A stretch of 64,000 nt of DNA from Asanoa ferruginea (GCF_003387075.1 NZ_QUMQ01000001.1:7192001-7256000); one strand, 5' to 3'. Numbered from the stretch's first letter, positions 51,775 to 60,336 are shown. Notes: a model not told the origin generated them from the sequence alone. Translations and numbers: made by a program.

Positions 51775-52863
51775 TTATTGATCAAGCGTTGCTACTGCTC
51801 CGCCGCCTTTACCAGCAGATTCGTAGCCGGCGGCGATGACCCGCAGGCAGGCCAGACCGTCGTCGAGGGTGGGTCCGAAGGGACGCAGGCCGGCCGCTGC
51901 CCGATGCAGGTAGGAGGCGACCTCGCGCTTGTAGTGGTGGGTGTGCGGCGGCCAGGAGCCGTAGTCGTGGGGCTCCGTGGCGTCCGCCTCGATGTGCGGT
52001 GTCGTCCAGCCGCGGTAGAGCGGATCGTCGCCCGACCGGTAGACCTCGACCCGCGGGAACGGGTCGGTCGCCCGCATGACGAGCGTGCCGTCCGTGCCGT
52101 AGATCTCCAGGTTGTTGCGCATCCCGATGTCGGCGGACAGGCTCCAGACGGTGCCGATCTCGCCGAGCCCGCCGTCGGCGTAGCGCAGCAGCGCCACGGC
52201 GATGTCCTCACCATCGAGGTCGGGCTTGTGCCGGTTGGCGGTGAACGCCGACACCTCGGTGATCTCACCGACCAGCCAGCGCAGCAGGTCGATGCCGTGC
52301 GAGCCCTCGTCGATCCAGGCGCCGCCACCGCCGAGCACCGGGTCGTTCATCCAGGCGGTCATGTCCGGCGGGCAGCCGATCTCCGCGATGCCGGCCAGGC
52401 CGATGAAGCCACGGGTCAGCAGCACCCGGCCGAGCACGCCGGAGTCGACGATCTTCTTGGCCCGGTCGGCCTCCTTGGAGAATCGACTGACGAAGGCGGC
52501 GGTGCCGTCGACGCCCGCTTTTCGCACGGCCTCGGCCATCGCGGTCGCGTCCGCCACGGTCGTGGCGATCGGCTTCTCGCAGAACACGTGCTTGCCTGCC
52601 TCGGCCGCGGCGACCACCTGCTCCGCGTGGCGGCTGTTCTCCGAGTGCACCATCACGATGTCGACGTCGTCGCGGGTGACCAGGTCGCGCCAGTCTTCGA
52701 CGAACGTGTCGACGCCGTGCCGGGCGGCGGCCGCCCTGCCGCGATCCTGGTCGTCGTCGCTGATCGCGACGATCCGGGCGCCGGGGATCTCGCTGATGGC
52801 TTTGGCCCGGAACTCGGCGTGCACGTGGGCCCAACTGACCATGCCAATCCGCAGGTCGGTCAT
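51775..52863 (-). CDS. Gfo/Idh/MocA family oxidoreductase (fourth of four)
   Basis: A 362-aa NAD(P)-dependent dehydrogenase. The Rossmann start is LRIGMVSWAHVHAEFRAKAI, in which the usual GxGxxG is altered (GMVSWAHVH). The catalytic-lysine motif is FCEKPIATTV. SHGIDLLRWLVGEI carries the conserved His/Asp of the C-terminal domain. It overlaps the previous oxidoreductase gene by 4 bp and is 32 bp upstream of the binding-protein gene. It probably oxidises or reduces a sugar or sugar acid from the imported glycoside. Confidence 0.9.
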   Translation of the reverse strand: MTDLRIGMVSWAHVHAEFRAKAISEIPGARIVAISDDDQDRGRAAAARHGVDTFVEDWRDLVTRDDVDIVMVHSENSRHAEQVVAAAEAGKHVFCEKPIATTVADATAMAEAVRKAGVDGTAAFVSRFSKEADRAKKIVDSGVLGRVLLTRGFIGLAGIAEIGCPPDMTAWMNDPVLGGGGAWIDEGSHGIDLLRWLVGEITEVSAFTANRHKPDLDGEDIAVALLRYADGGLGEIGTVWSLSADIGMRNNLEIYGTDGTLVMRATDPFPRVEVYRSGDDPLYRGWTTPHIEADATEPHDYGSWPPHTHHYKREVASYLHRAAAGLRPFGPTLDDGLACLRVIAAGYESAGKGGGAVATLDQ

Positions 52864-53864
52864 CGTGTCGTCTCCTTGATCTCTTCCCGGCGGCCGCTGG
52901 CCACGGATCGGTATGCGGCGTCGACCACGGCGAGCACGTCGCGGCCGACGTGGCCGTCGCTGAGCGACGGCGCTCCGCTGCGCAGGCAGTCGAGGAAATG
53001 TCCGAGCATCGCGAGATGTCCGTCGGCGACCAGGCCCGCGATCGGCAGGGGGTACGACCAGCCGGCGTGTTGGTTGACCACCTGGAGCGGCTGGCGGTGG
53101 AGGTTGTCGACGAGGATCCGGCCCTCGGTGCCGAAGATCTCGAAGCGGGAGTCCATCGCGCCGGCCAGGCTCCAGCTGTCTTCACACTGGCCGATGACGC
53201 CGTTGGCGAACCGGACGGTCAGCACGGCGGTGTCCTCGGCCGTCGTTCGCTTCTGGTGTACGAAGGTGCCGGCTTCGGCGTACACAGTGGATGGTTGTGA
53301 TTGGGCGAAGAAGCGGCAGAACTCCAGGCTGTGCACGGCCATGTCGAGGATCGCGCCGCCGCCGGACCTTTCGGGGTCGAAGAACCACGGTGAGTGTGGC
53401 TGGCCGATGCCCTCGCAGGCCTTGACCCGGAACACCTCGCCGATCTCGCCGGCGTCGACGGCCTTGCGGGCCTCGTGCAGTGCCGGGATGAACGGGACGT
53501 TCTCGGCGTAGAACAGCCGGGTGCCGGCGGCCTCGACGGCGGCGAGCATGCGGTCGGCCTCGTCGAGGTTGCGGGCCAGTGGCTTGATGCAGATGGCGTG
53601 CTTGCCGTGCGCCGCGGCGATCTCGACCGCCGGGAGGTGGATGTCCGGCGGTGCGACGATGTCGAGCACGTCGGTGTCAGGGTCGGCTGCGGCTGCGGCG
53701 ATGTCGGTCAACGCCTTGGTTTTGTAGGGGCCGGCGGCCCGCTCGGCCGACTCCTGGCTCGTGGCGACCACGCTGGTGATCTTGACGCCGGGGAACTGGG
53801 CCAGGGCGGGCAGGTGCATCTCGCGCGCCCAGAAGCCGGCACCGATGACGCTCACGCCGATCAT
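52860..53864 (-). CDS. Gfo/Idh/MocA family oxidoreductase (third of four)
   Basis: A 334-aa dehydrogenase. The nucleotide-binding loop is VSVIGAGFWAREMHLPAL. The usual EKP is IKP (ICIKPLARN), so the catalytic Lys remains but the Glu is lost. The C-terminal motif is ILDMAVHSLEFCRFF. The ATG at 53864 overlaps the upstream stop (ATGA). The set of four oxidoreductases in one operon suggests successive redox steps on one glycoside. Confidence 0.9.
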   Translation of the reverse strand: MIGVSVIGAGFWAREMHLPALAQFPGVKITSVVATSQESAERAAGPYKTKALTDIAAAAADPDTDVLDIVAPPDIHLPAVEIAAAHGKHAICIKPLARNLDEADRMLAAVEAAGTRLFYAENVPFIPALHEARKAVDAGEIGEVFRVKACEGIGQPHSPWFFDPERSGGGAILDMAVHSLEFCRFFAQSQPSTVYAEAGTFVHQKRTTAEDTAVLTVRFANGVIGQCEDSWSLAGAMDSRFEIFGTEGRILVDNLHRQPLQVVNQHAGWSYPLPIAGLVADGHLAMLGHFLDCLRSGAPSLSDGHVGRDVLAVVDAAYRSVASGRREEIKETTR

Positions 53865-54844
53865 GGCTTCACCGCCGTGCCCTCGTCGAGCGAGCGCTGG
53901 GCGGCCAGCACCAGAGAGAGGGCGTCGCGGGCCTGGCGCGGGGTCGCGGCCTGGGAGCCGTCGACCCGGCCGGCGATGCGGTCGACGAAATACTGCTGCT
54001 CGCCCTGGTAGCCGTAGTCCCAGAGCAGGTCGGGGTAGCCCCAGCCGGTGGTCTTGTCGAACGTGCGCATCGCCTGGGCCTGCACGAGGTCGACGGCCGC
54101 TTCGCCGGCGCTGCCGTACGCCTCGATGGTGAAGTTGCCGTGGCCCGCCGTCCAGGTGACATACATGCTGGTGACCACACCGGTGTCGTGGGTGACGGTG
54201 ACGGTCGCGTTGTCGGGGCTGCGGTGGCGCTTGGCGCCCTCGAGCACGTAGGCGCCGCCGGCCGTGTAGACCGTGGTCGCCGGGCCGAAGAGCCATTGCA
54301 CGAGGTCGCCGAAGTGCACGAGGGTGTCGAGGATGACGCCGCCGCCCTGGGCCGGGTCGTAGAACCAGTCGTTGGTCGGTTCCCAGCCGAAGACGGCGGC
54401 GCGGGAGGCGATCGGCTCGCCCAACTCGCCGCTGGCGATCCGCTGTTTGAGGCCCGGCAGTGGTGGGGTGAAGCGCAGCATGAAGCCGTGTTGCAGGATG
54501 CGGTCGCTGTTGGCCGCGGCCTCGACGACCCGGTCGGCGTCGGCCAGGGTCAGGCTGATCGGCTTCTGGCAGAAGACGTGCTTGCCCGCTTTCAGGGCGG
54601 CGATGGTCTGGTCGGCGTGCACGGCGTTGGGGCTCGCGAGCAGGACCGCGTCGACGGTGTCGTCGGCGAGGATGGCGTCGAGGTCTGGGGCGATCGTGAG
54701 GCCGTAGTCGGTCGCGAAGGCTTCCGCCGCGGTGTTGATCGGGTCGGTGCAGGTGGTCAGGCGGCCGCCGCTGACATGCTTGTATGCCTCGGCATGTACG
54801 CGGGCGATCCGGCCGGTGCCGACGACGGCGATGTTGACGGTCAT
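53861..54844 (-). CDS. Gfo/Idh/MocA family oxidoreductase (second of four)
   Basis: A 327-aa dehydrogenase with the Rossmann motif IAVVGTGRIARVHAEAY, the catalytic motif FCQKPISLTLADADRVV (QKP in place of EKP) and the domain-2 motif VILDTLVHFGDLVQWLFG. It starts at the ATG at 54844, 52 bp after the first oxidoreductase, and overlaps the third by 4 bp. Confidence 0.9.
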   Translation of the reverse strand: MTVNIAVVGTGRIARVHAEAYKHVSGGRLTTCTDPINTAAEAFATDYGLTIAPDLDAILADDTVDAVLLASPNAVHADQTIAALKAGKHVFCQKPISLTLADADRVVEAAANSDRILQHGFMLRFTPPLPGLKQRIASGELGEPIASRAAVFGWEPTNDWFYDPAQGGGVILDTLVHFGDLVQWLFGPATTVYTAGGAYVLEGAKRHRSPDNATVTVTHDTGVVTSMYVTWTAGHGNFTIEAYGSAGEAAVDLVQAQAMRTFDKTTGWGYPDLLWDYGYQGEQQYFVDRIAGRVDGSQAATPRQARDALSLVLAAQRSLDEGTAVKP

Positions 54845-54896
54845 GCTCGTGCCTCGCTTCGCGCGGTCCGACTCGGGCTGGGTTCGCGGCGGGCGC

Positions 54897-55964
54897 TCAT
54901 CGGGTCTCCAGCGGGAACGTCACGCGGGTGCCGGTCTCGGCGGCCTGGTAGGCGCCGATGATCATTTCCAGGGCTTTGAGGCCGTCGTACGCGGTGGGGA
55001 GATCCTTTTGCTCTCCACCGTTGACCCAGTCGCGGAAGGCGAGCAGGAGGTCGCGGTAGCACGCCTCGTAGCGCTCCTCGCCGACCAGGTCGATGTAGCG
55101 GCGGCCCAGCCAGGGCGGGTCGATGCCCTGGATCTCGGTCTGCGGGCTCTTCTGGTAGTGCAGCGCGATCTCGCCCCGGGTCCCGCTGAGCTCGGCGTGG
55201 TCCGGGGAGGCGAGCGGGCCGAAGTAGTCGGCGGCGTGCCAGGTGCTCTCCACGGTGACGATCGCGCCGGTGTCCAATGTGTACGTGGCGATGCCGTAGT
55301 CCTCGACGCCGAGTTGCTTGTAGGTCAGCGTGCCGATCTGGCCCGTCACGTTGACTGCTTCGGCGCCGAAGAACCAGCGGAAGAAGTCGGTGAAGTGCAC
55401 GCCGTGGTCGAGGAAACCGCCGCCGCCGCCGCGGACGGGGTCGGCGTACCAACCCTGGTCCTGGGTTTTGGGTGAGTCGGTGATCGCGCCGACCGGGAAG
55501 CGGATCGAGTAGAAGCCGGAGACGAGGTCGCCGACCGCGCCCTCGCGGACCGCGTCCAGCGCCTGGCGGTAGACCGGCAGGTAGCGCAGCAGGTAGGCCA
55601 TCATGACCGGGACGCGCTCGGCGGCGTCTACGATGCGGCGCGCGTCGGCCATCGTGGTGGCGATCGGCTTATCGAGCAGCACGGGCTTGCCCGCGGCGGC
55701 GGCCAGTTCGACGTGGTCGGCATGTGCCGACGTGTAGGACGTGATGATCACCGCGTCGACGTCGTCGCGGCGGATCAGGTCGGCGTAGTCGGCGGTCCAG
55801 ACGCCGTCGGTGTAGTCGGCGGCGAACTCCTTGGCCAGGTCGGCGCGCTCGTCGGCCACGCCGACCAGGCGCAGGCCCGGCAGCCCGCGGCGCAGATAGT
55901 CGGCGAACGGGTAGGCGTGGTAGTGGTTGTGCAGGCCGACGATGCCGATGCCCAGGTCAGACAC
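54897..55964 (-). CDS. Gfo/Idh/MocA family oxidoreductase (first of four)
   Basis: A 355-aa dehydrogenase, first gene of the operon. The N-terminus is LGIGIVGLHNHYHAYPFADY, and the catalytic motif is LLDKPIATTMADARRIVDAA (DKP). The C-terminal domain has FLDHGVHFTDFFRWFFGAEA. The GTG at 55964 is preceded by AAGGAGA 8 bp upstream, which decides the start. The LacI-type palindrome begins 31 bp upstream, so this gene and those that follow are under LacI control. Confidence 0.9.
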   Translation of the reverse strand: MSDLGIGIVGLHNHYHAYPFADYLRRGLPGLRLVGVADERADLAKEFAADYTDGVWTADYADLIRRDDVDAVIITSYTSAHADHVELAAAAGKPVLLDKPIATTMADARRIVDAAERVPVMMAYLLRYLPVYRQALDAVREGAVGDLVSGFYSIRFPVGAITDSPKTQDQGWYADPVRGGGGGFLDHGVHFTDFFRWFFGAEAVNVTGQIGTLTYKQLGVEDYGIATYTLDTGAIVTVESTWHAADYFGPLASPDHAELSGTRGEIALHYQKSPQTEIQGIDPPWLGRRYIDLVGEERYEACYRDLLLAFRDWVNGGEQKDLPTAYDGLKALEMIIGAYQAAETGTRVTFPLETR

Positions 55965-55994
55965 AGACTTTCTCCTTAACCCCCGGGGGTACGC

Positions 55995-56021
55995 AACCGG
56001 TTTACGCAACCGGTTGCGTAA
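55995..56021. promoter_or_regulatory. LacI-type operator pair near the glycoside operon
   Basis: TTACGCAACCGGTTGCGTAA (56002-56021) is a perfect 20-bp palindrome with the central CpG of LacI-family sites. A degenerate second site, AACCGGTT (55995-56002), abuts it. Both lie just upstream of the first oxidoreductase gene, where binding of the divergently encoded LacI protein would repress the operon. Confidence 0.88.
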
Positions 56022-56057
56022 TCTTGGGCCCGACGGTGAGATGGGCACAAGAGGTTA

Positions 56058-56072
56058 CGAGAAGATTTCTCG
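56058..56072. promoter_or_regulatory. Small inverted repeat in the LacI intergenic region
   Basis: CGAGAA-GAT-TTCTCG is a perfect 6-bp inverted repeat with a 3-bp spacer, different in sequence from the CCGG-centred operators. It lies between the two LacI sites and may bind another regulator. Confidence 0.35.
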
Positions 56073-56102
56073 AAGCCGCCTGGTAGCGTTGCGCCGCAAC
56101 AG

Positions 56103-56116
56103 CGCAACCGGTTGCG
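56103..56116. promoter_or_regulatory. LacI-type operator near the LacI gene
   Basis: CGCAACCGGTTGCG is a perfect 14-bp palindrome with the same core as the site at 56002-56021. It lies 23 bp before the LacI start codon and suggests autoregulation and possible looping between sites whose centres are about 98 bp apart. Confidence 0.85.
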
Positions 56117-56139
56117 TGGATCTTGGAGGTCGAGCCGGC

Positions 56140-57168
56140 GTGACCGCAGCGAAGAACGACAGACTGACCATCCGCGACATCGCCGCCCTGGCCGGCGTCT
56201 CGGCCGGGACGGTCTCCCGCGCGATGAACGGCCAACCAGGCGTCGGCGCCGCGACCCGCGACCGGATCTCGGCCGTCATCGCGGAGCACGGCTTCCGGGT
56301 GGACCCAACGGCACGCCAACTCTCGACGGGCCGCAGCCGCACGCTGGGCGTGCTGTTCCCGCTGCACGCGTCGGAGGTAGTGCTACACCCGGTCTACCCG
56401 GCGTTACTGGGCGCGTTGGGCGACGCGGCCGAGCGGGCAGGCTACGACCTGCTGCTGCTGACGATGTCAGGCCAGAAGTCTGCACACGTGCTCGACACGG
56501 TAAGCCGCCGCCGCGTCGACGGCGTGGTCCTGCCGGCAGCCGGCGCCCGAGACCCGATCATCAAGCAGTTGGTAGGCCTCGGCGCCCCAACGGTGCTGAT
56601 CGGCCACCGCAGCAAACTCCCGGGCGTGGGCTGGGTCGACTGCACCCACGACGCGGCGGCCACGGAGCTGACTCAGCTGATGATCTCCGGCGGCCGGCGC
56701 TCACTCGTGCTGCTCAACGGCCCTACCCACGTGTCGGCGTGCAAACTCCGCTCGACGGGCTTCTGGTCGGCGGTGAAGGCGGCGGGCATCCCGGGCGCCC
56801 GCGAAGTGTCGGTCCCGTTCGACACGGCCGCGGCCGCCGCGGTGGCCCTCGACCTGCTGCGCGGTCCCAACCGTCCCGATGCGATTGTCTGCGCGTCGGA
56901 CACGATCGCGGCGGGCGTCCTCGAGACCGCCCGCACGCTGGGGCTGTCGGTGCCGGACGACGTCGCGATCAGCGGGTTCGACGATCGGTCGCTGGCCGCG
57001 CACACACAGCCGGCGCTGACGACCGTGCGCATGCCGTTACAGGAGACCGGGCACGCGGCGGCGCACATGCTCTTCGCCATGCTCGGCGACGAGCCTTTGA
57101 CCAGCCGCCACATCGTCCTGCCGACTCAGGTGATCGTCCGCGACTCGACACCGCGGGCCGCTCGGTAG
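56140..57168 (+). CDS. LacI-family transcriptional repressor
   Basis: A 342-aa LacI/GalR regulator. The N-terminal helix-turn-helix and hinge are clear (LTIRDIAALAGVSAGTVSRA, then HGFRVDPTARQLSTGRSRTL). The periplasmic-binding-protein-like effector domain follows from about residue 70, with the family-typical AISGFDDRSLAAHTQPALTT. The GTG at 56140 is chosen for GGAGG about 10 bp upstream; a longer in-frame start would run through an operator. It is divergent from the glycoside operon and its sites are the CCGG-centred palindromes. Confidence 0.93.
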   Translation: MTAAKNDRLTIRDIAALAGVSAGTVSRAMNGQPGVGAATRDRISAVIAEHGFRVDPTARQLSTGRSRTLGVLFPLHASEVVLHPVYPALLGALGDAAERAGYDLLLLTMSGQKSAHVLDTVSRRRVDGVVLPAAGARDPIIKQLVGLGAPTVLIGHRSKLPGVGWVDCTHDAAATELTQLMISGGRRSLVLLNGPTHVSACKLRSTGFWSAVKAAGIPGAREVSVPFDTAAAAAVALDLLRGPNRPDAIVCASDTIAAGVLETARTLGLSVPDDVAISGFDDRSLAAHTQPALTTVRMPLQETGHAAAHMLFAMLGDEPLTSRHIVLPTQVIVRDSTPRAAR

Positions 57169-57434
57169 TTCGAATGCCGGCCAGGTCCGTCACTCGCCAC
57201 GACCCGCCGCCGACGCACGTTTCGCACAGCACGGCATAGCGAAATAGGCGCCTCGGTCGCGGCAGATCCGCCACGCATTGATCAAAGGCGGGATAGTGGC
57301 GCTTGCCCATGTTGTTCTTGGCACTCTTTCGTGGTAACCGCAGGCAACTTCGAGGTTTTACGTCGGTGCCCGATCCCGTACTTTAAGAACGCTCAGAGGT
57401 TCCTGCTATCCCGTCTTGGTCTGGGGTCACGTTC
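57169..57434. other. 266-bp intergenic gap
   Basis: I see no convincing gene or RNA here. The right half is richer in A and T than its surroundings and probably contains the promoter of the two small genes downstream. The left half is high in GC and contains only short imperfect repeats. Confidence 0.4.
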
Positions 57435-57719
57435 ATGGAAATGATCGTTTCATTGGGGGCGCAGACACCCGGGGATCGACTTGGCGTGATCGGCAAGGTT
57501 GTCCTCGGATTCTTGGCCGTGGTCCTGGTGCTCGTCATTGGCGCGTTGATCGGTGGCTTGGCCGCAAAGTTGCAAGGAGTCCTTGTCGCCGCCGGGCTAC
57601 TTTCTCTAGGGATCGCTCTCGTCGCCTGGATCTTCGGTGCTAGCTGGGCAGTTCCCGCAGCCACCGTAGGCGGCGCCTGCCTGTTCTTCGCGCTCATAGG
57701 TGCCATGGTCAGCGGGTGA
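57435..57719 (+). CDS. Small membrane protein with three hydrophobic segments
   Basis: A 94-aa protein. After a short polar start (MEMIVSLGAQTPGDRLGV), three hydrophobic segments follow: VVLGFLAVVLVLVIGALIGG, GVLVAAGLLSLGIALVAWIF and AATVGGACLFFALIGAMVSG. No family is recognised. It overlaps the next gene by 4 bp (GTGA), so the two are cotranslated. Composition is moderately lower in GC than neighbouring genes, which may indicate acquisition. Confidence 0.65.
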   Translation: MEMIVSLGAQTPGDRLGVIGKVVLGFLAVVLVLVIGALIGGLAAKLQGVLVAAGLLSLGIALVAWIFGASWAVPAATVGGACLFFALIGAMVSG

Positions 57720-58357
57720 TCGACGAGCACAGGTTGAGAACGGACTCCATTCGTGAAGGGCAGTCTCTTGTGGAGAGCGAAGAGCGATACCACTTTGACA
57801 TCAACTATGGATCCCCGTCGTCGCCACCGCCGCTAGATCTCAATCAGGCGCTTGCAGAGGTCTTCCGGACTATTAATTACAACGCTTCCAGCACCCACGG
57901 CATGGGATACGCGCACGGGGTCATGGTCGCTGGGCGAGCCTCGCCAGATGAGCTGGCGGCAGCGCGCCGTCACCTGCATCGAGAGCTCGCTCTCGGGACT
58001 GAGCCGGTGGCAAAGTTCACCCGGCGGGGTGACAAGAAAAACTATCGACCTGCCGGCTCCAGCGATGACATGTTCGTCAGGCTAATCATCGGCAGAATCG
58101 CCCGTCTGCGCTTTCTGGACATGACGCCATACGAGGAGTTCGTGTTCCTGTCGGCTCGAGATCGCAGGATCGTGCTCGCGGAGCGGAGAGTGCCAGCAGG
58201 GGGGAGGCCTGTCGGGCAACTGTTGACCGCGTTCGTCGTTGTCGCCGCAGAGCCTGATGGAGCCGTGCGCAACGGCCGCCTGTCTCCGTCGATTCGCAAT
58301 TGGGTTGACGGACCCGAAGAGCTGTCGTCTCCGACGACCAGCAGGCAAAGCCTTTGA
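57716..58357 (+). CDS. Hypothetical protein, 213 aa
   Basis: A soluble protein of unknown function starting at the GTG at 57716. It contains an Arg/His-rich stretch (DELAAARRHLHRELALGTEP) and a C-terminal strand-rich part (GQLLTAFVVVAAEPDGAV). There is no transmembrane segment or recognised motif. The overlap with the small membrane protein gene suggests a two-component pair, with this protein in the cytoplasm. Confidence 0.6.
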   Translation: MIDEHRLRTDSIREGQSLVESEERYHFDINYGSPSSPPPLDLNQALAEVFRTINYNASSTHGMGYAHGVMVAGRASPDELAAARRHLHRELALGTEPVAKFTRRGDKKNYRPAGSSDDMFVRLIIGRIARLRFLDMTPYEEFVFLSARDRRIVLAERRVPAGGRPVGQLLTAFVVVAAEPDGAVRNGRLSPSIRNWVDGPEELSSPTTSRQSL

Positions 58358-58422
58358 TCGACGGAGCACCAATGACGCCGAGGCCGCAGTGGCAGTTGGT
58401 GGCTATCTCGAATCCGAGGTCA

Positions 58423-58488
58423 CTGATCTGAGGCCGGGGTGCACAGCGGCGAGGGCACGCCTCGCCGCTGTGCGCCGGTCCAGATCAG
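58423..58488. terminator. Large bidirectional hairpin terminator
   Basis: GCACAGCGGCGAGG (58441-58454) pairs perfectly with CCTCGCCGCTGTGC (58460-58473) around a 5-nt loop. Outer arms CTGATCTG (58423-58430) and CAGATCAG (58481-58488) extend it. It separates the hypothetical gene from the convergent IPT-domain gene, whose stop lies in the outer arm. Confidence 0.75.
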
Positions 58489-59009
58489 CAGTAGGTGCGT
58501 CGAGGTGACCTGCGGCGGGTCAGGAACAGCAGGAAGCCGCCGGTCAGGCTCAGCACCGAGCCCGTCGCGAGTGGTAGCCAGACCGGGGCGCCGGTGACCG
58601 GGAGGGTGTCCTCGGACTCGTAGCGGTAGACCGTGGACGACGAGCCCGTCGGCGTGCTCACGACGAGCTGGGTCCGCCCGGCCGTGCACGGCGGAGCGGT
58701 GAACGTCAGCACGTTGCCGGCGCCGTTGACCGAGACGTCAGCGGGTGGCACGTCGATGTCGCAGAGCCGCACCGTGGTCTGGTCCGGCGCGAAGCCGACC
58801 CCCGTCACGGTGATGACGAAGCCGCCCCGGGCCGGGCCGCTCAGTGGAGAGACCGAGTCGATCCCCACGATCGGCGCCGGCACGTCGGTCGGTGTCGGGC
58901 CGGGTGGGGCGGCCGCCGCCGCGTCGGCGGCTGCCGGGCCGAGGCTGGCCAGGCCCACGAGCGCGAGTGCCAGCAACGCGGTTGTTGATGCTCGCCGGAA
59001 AAATCCCAT
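58485..59009 (-). CDS. IPT/TIG-domain cell-wall protein with LPxTG sorting signal
   Basis: A 174-aa exported protein. A signal peptide (MGFFRRASTTALLALALVGL, ending near AAADAAAAAP) is followed by one IPT/TIG immunoglobulin-like domain (SVSPLSGPARGGFVITVTGV, then GFAPDQTTVRLCD). It ends with LPVTGAP, a hydrophobic segment and an Arg-rich tail (RRRSPRRTYC), the full sortase sorting signal. It would be anchored to peptidoglycan. No sortase gene is in the window. Confidence 0.85.
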   Translation of the reverse strand: MGFFRRASTTALLALALVGLASLGPAAADAAAAAPPGPTPTDVPAPIVGIDSVSPLSGPARGGFVITVTGVGFAPDQTTVRLCDIDVPPADVSVNGAGNVLTFTAPPCTAGRTQLVVSTPTGSSSTVYRYESEDTLPVTGAPVWLPLATGSVLSLTGGFLLFLTRRRSPRRTYC

Positions 59010-59100
59010 CGTTTCCCCCGTTTACGTCAAGCGGCAGAGAGAGCTGCTGACCGGAGCAACGAAATCGGAAACGGGAGGTAACGGGGCAAAATATAAAGAG

Positions 59101-59138
59101 GCGGGCCTGCCCGATGAACGAGACCCGGGCAGGCCCGC
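59101..59138 (-). terminator. Rho-independent terminator after the beta-helix gene
   Basis: A perfect 13-bp stem, GCGGGCCTGCCCG (59101-59113) with CGGGCAGGCCCGC (59126-59138), has a 12-nt loop. On the minus strand it is followed by the T-rich CTCTTTATATTTTG, so it is a classical intrinsic terminator, 11 bp beyond the beta-helix stop. Confidence 0.88.
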
Positions 59139-59149
59139 GCGATGTGCGG

Positions 59150-60202
59150 CTACGCGCAACCGGCAACCGTGCTCGGGTTGCCGCAGTTGTTGGGCTTGTT
59201 GCCGGCCAGGGTATTGCCGGCGTAAAGGACCGCCCCGGACTGGCGGAAGATGGCGCCGCCGGTGGCGTCGGTTCCGGTCGCCCGGTTGGCGAGGATCGTG
59301 AGCTTCTCCAGGGTGCTGCCGCCGCCCTCGATGTAGATGGCGCCGCCGCGGGCGTTGGTGCCCGTCGCCGCGTTGCCGGAGAGCACGTTGCTGGTGACCT
59401 TCAGCGTGCCCTGGTTGTAGAGACCGCCACCGTGTGCGTTGGCGCCGTTGGCCACGTTGTCGTGGGTCAGGCCGCCGGTCACCGTCAGGGTGCCGCCGTT
59501 GGCCACTCCCCCGCCGAACGCGCCCGATCCGGTCGCATCGTTGCTCGCGATCCGGGTGCCGTTCAAGGTGACGGTGCCCAGGATGCCGAGACCGCCCCCG
59601 ACGACGCCGTGATTGCCGCTCACCGTGCTGTTCTTGAACGTGGTCGTGCTGTTCGCCTGGGAGTTGAACGCGCCGCCCAGAAACCCGGTGTTGTTGCGGA
59701 GCGTGCTGCCGTTGATCTCCGCCGTGCCGAAGTTGAGGATCCCGCCGCCACCGACGGCCGTGGCCGTGTTGCCGGTGACGGTGCTGCCGACCAGTGTCAG
59801 GCGGGCGCCGGCGGTGCTGACCTGGATCGCGCCACCGTTGATCGCGCGGCCGTTGCTCAGCTTCACCGCGTTCAGCGTGAGGTTGCCGGTTCCACCGACC
59901 TCGAAGAAGCGGAAATCGGCGGCCGACGTCGCACGGGTGATCGTTGCGAGGTTGCCGTTGATCCGGATCGGTGTGGTGATGACCGCCAGGCCGTTGTCTC
60001 CGACGGCCGGTGTGGTGAGGGTGTAGGTGCAGGCGGGGCTGAGGTCGAGCGTGCCCCCACCGGCCGTGTTGGCCGCGACGACCGCGGTTTGCAGTGCGGC
60101 CGCGTTGCACGGCACAAAGGCGCGTGCGGACGCGGCAGCGGGCTGGGCCAGGGCGACGCTTCCCAAGACGACTGTCGCGGCCAGCAGGTGGCGAACGTAC
60201 AT
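59150..60202 (-). CDS. Secreted right-handed parallel beta-helix protein
   Basis: A 350-aa exported protein. The signal peptide (MYVRHLLAATVVLGSVALAQ, ending AAASARA) follows the ATG at 60202, which has AAGG 6 bp upstream. The mature part is a series of beta-helix coils rich in Asn, Gly and Thr (STVTGNTATAVGGGGILNFG, STLRNNTGFLGGAFNSQANS), like the pectate-lyase/polymorphic-autotransporter repeats. No catalytic signature is seen. It may be a surface adhesin or polysaccharide-binding protein. It is followed by a strong terminator. Confidence 0.82.
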   Translation of the reverse strand: MYVRHLLAATVVLGSVALAQPAAASARAFVPCNAAALQTAVVAANTAGGGTLDLSPACTYTLTTPAVGDNGLAVITTPIRINGNLATITRATSAADFRFFEVGGTGNLTLNAVKLSNGRAINGGAIQVSTAGARLTLVGSTVTGNTATAVGGGGILNFGTAEINGSTLRNNTGFLGGAFNSQANSTTTFKNSTVSGNHGVVGGGLGILGTVTLNGTRIASNDATGSGAFGGGVANGGTLTVTGGLTHDNVANGANAHGGGLYNQGTLKVTSNVLSGNAATGTNARGGAIYIEGGGSTLEKLTILANRATGTDATGGAIFRQSGAVLYAGNTLAGNKPNNCGNPSTVAGCA

Positions 60203-60336
60203 GAAGGACCTTCCGGAGTCGTTGCCACGTGGCGCGCATCCGCGATCCGCTGGGACGAACACATGGCAACGACGATTCTTCGCAGGCGATATGCCCACTT
60301 AGCCGGAATCATCCGATTGAGTCCGTGATTCAGCCA

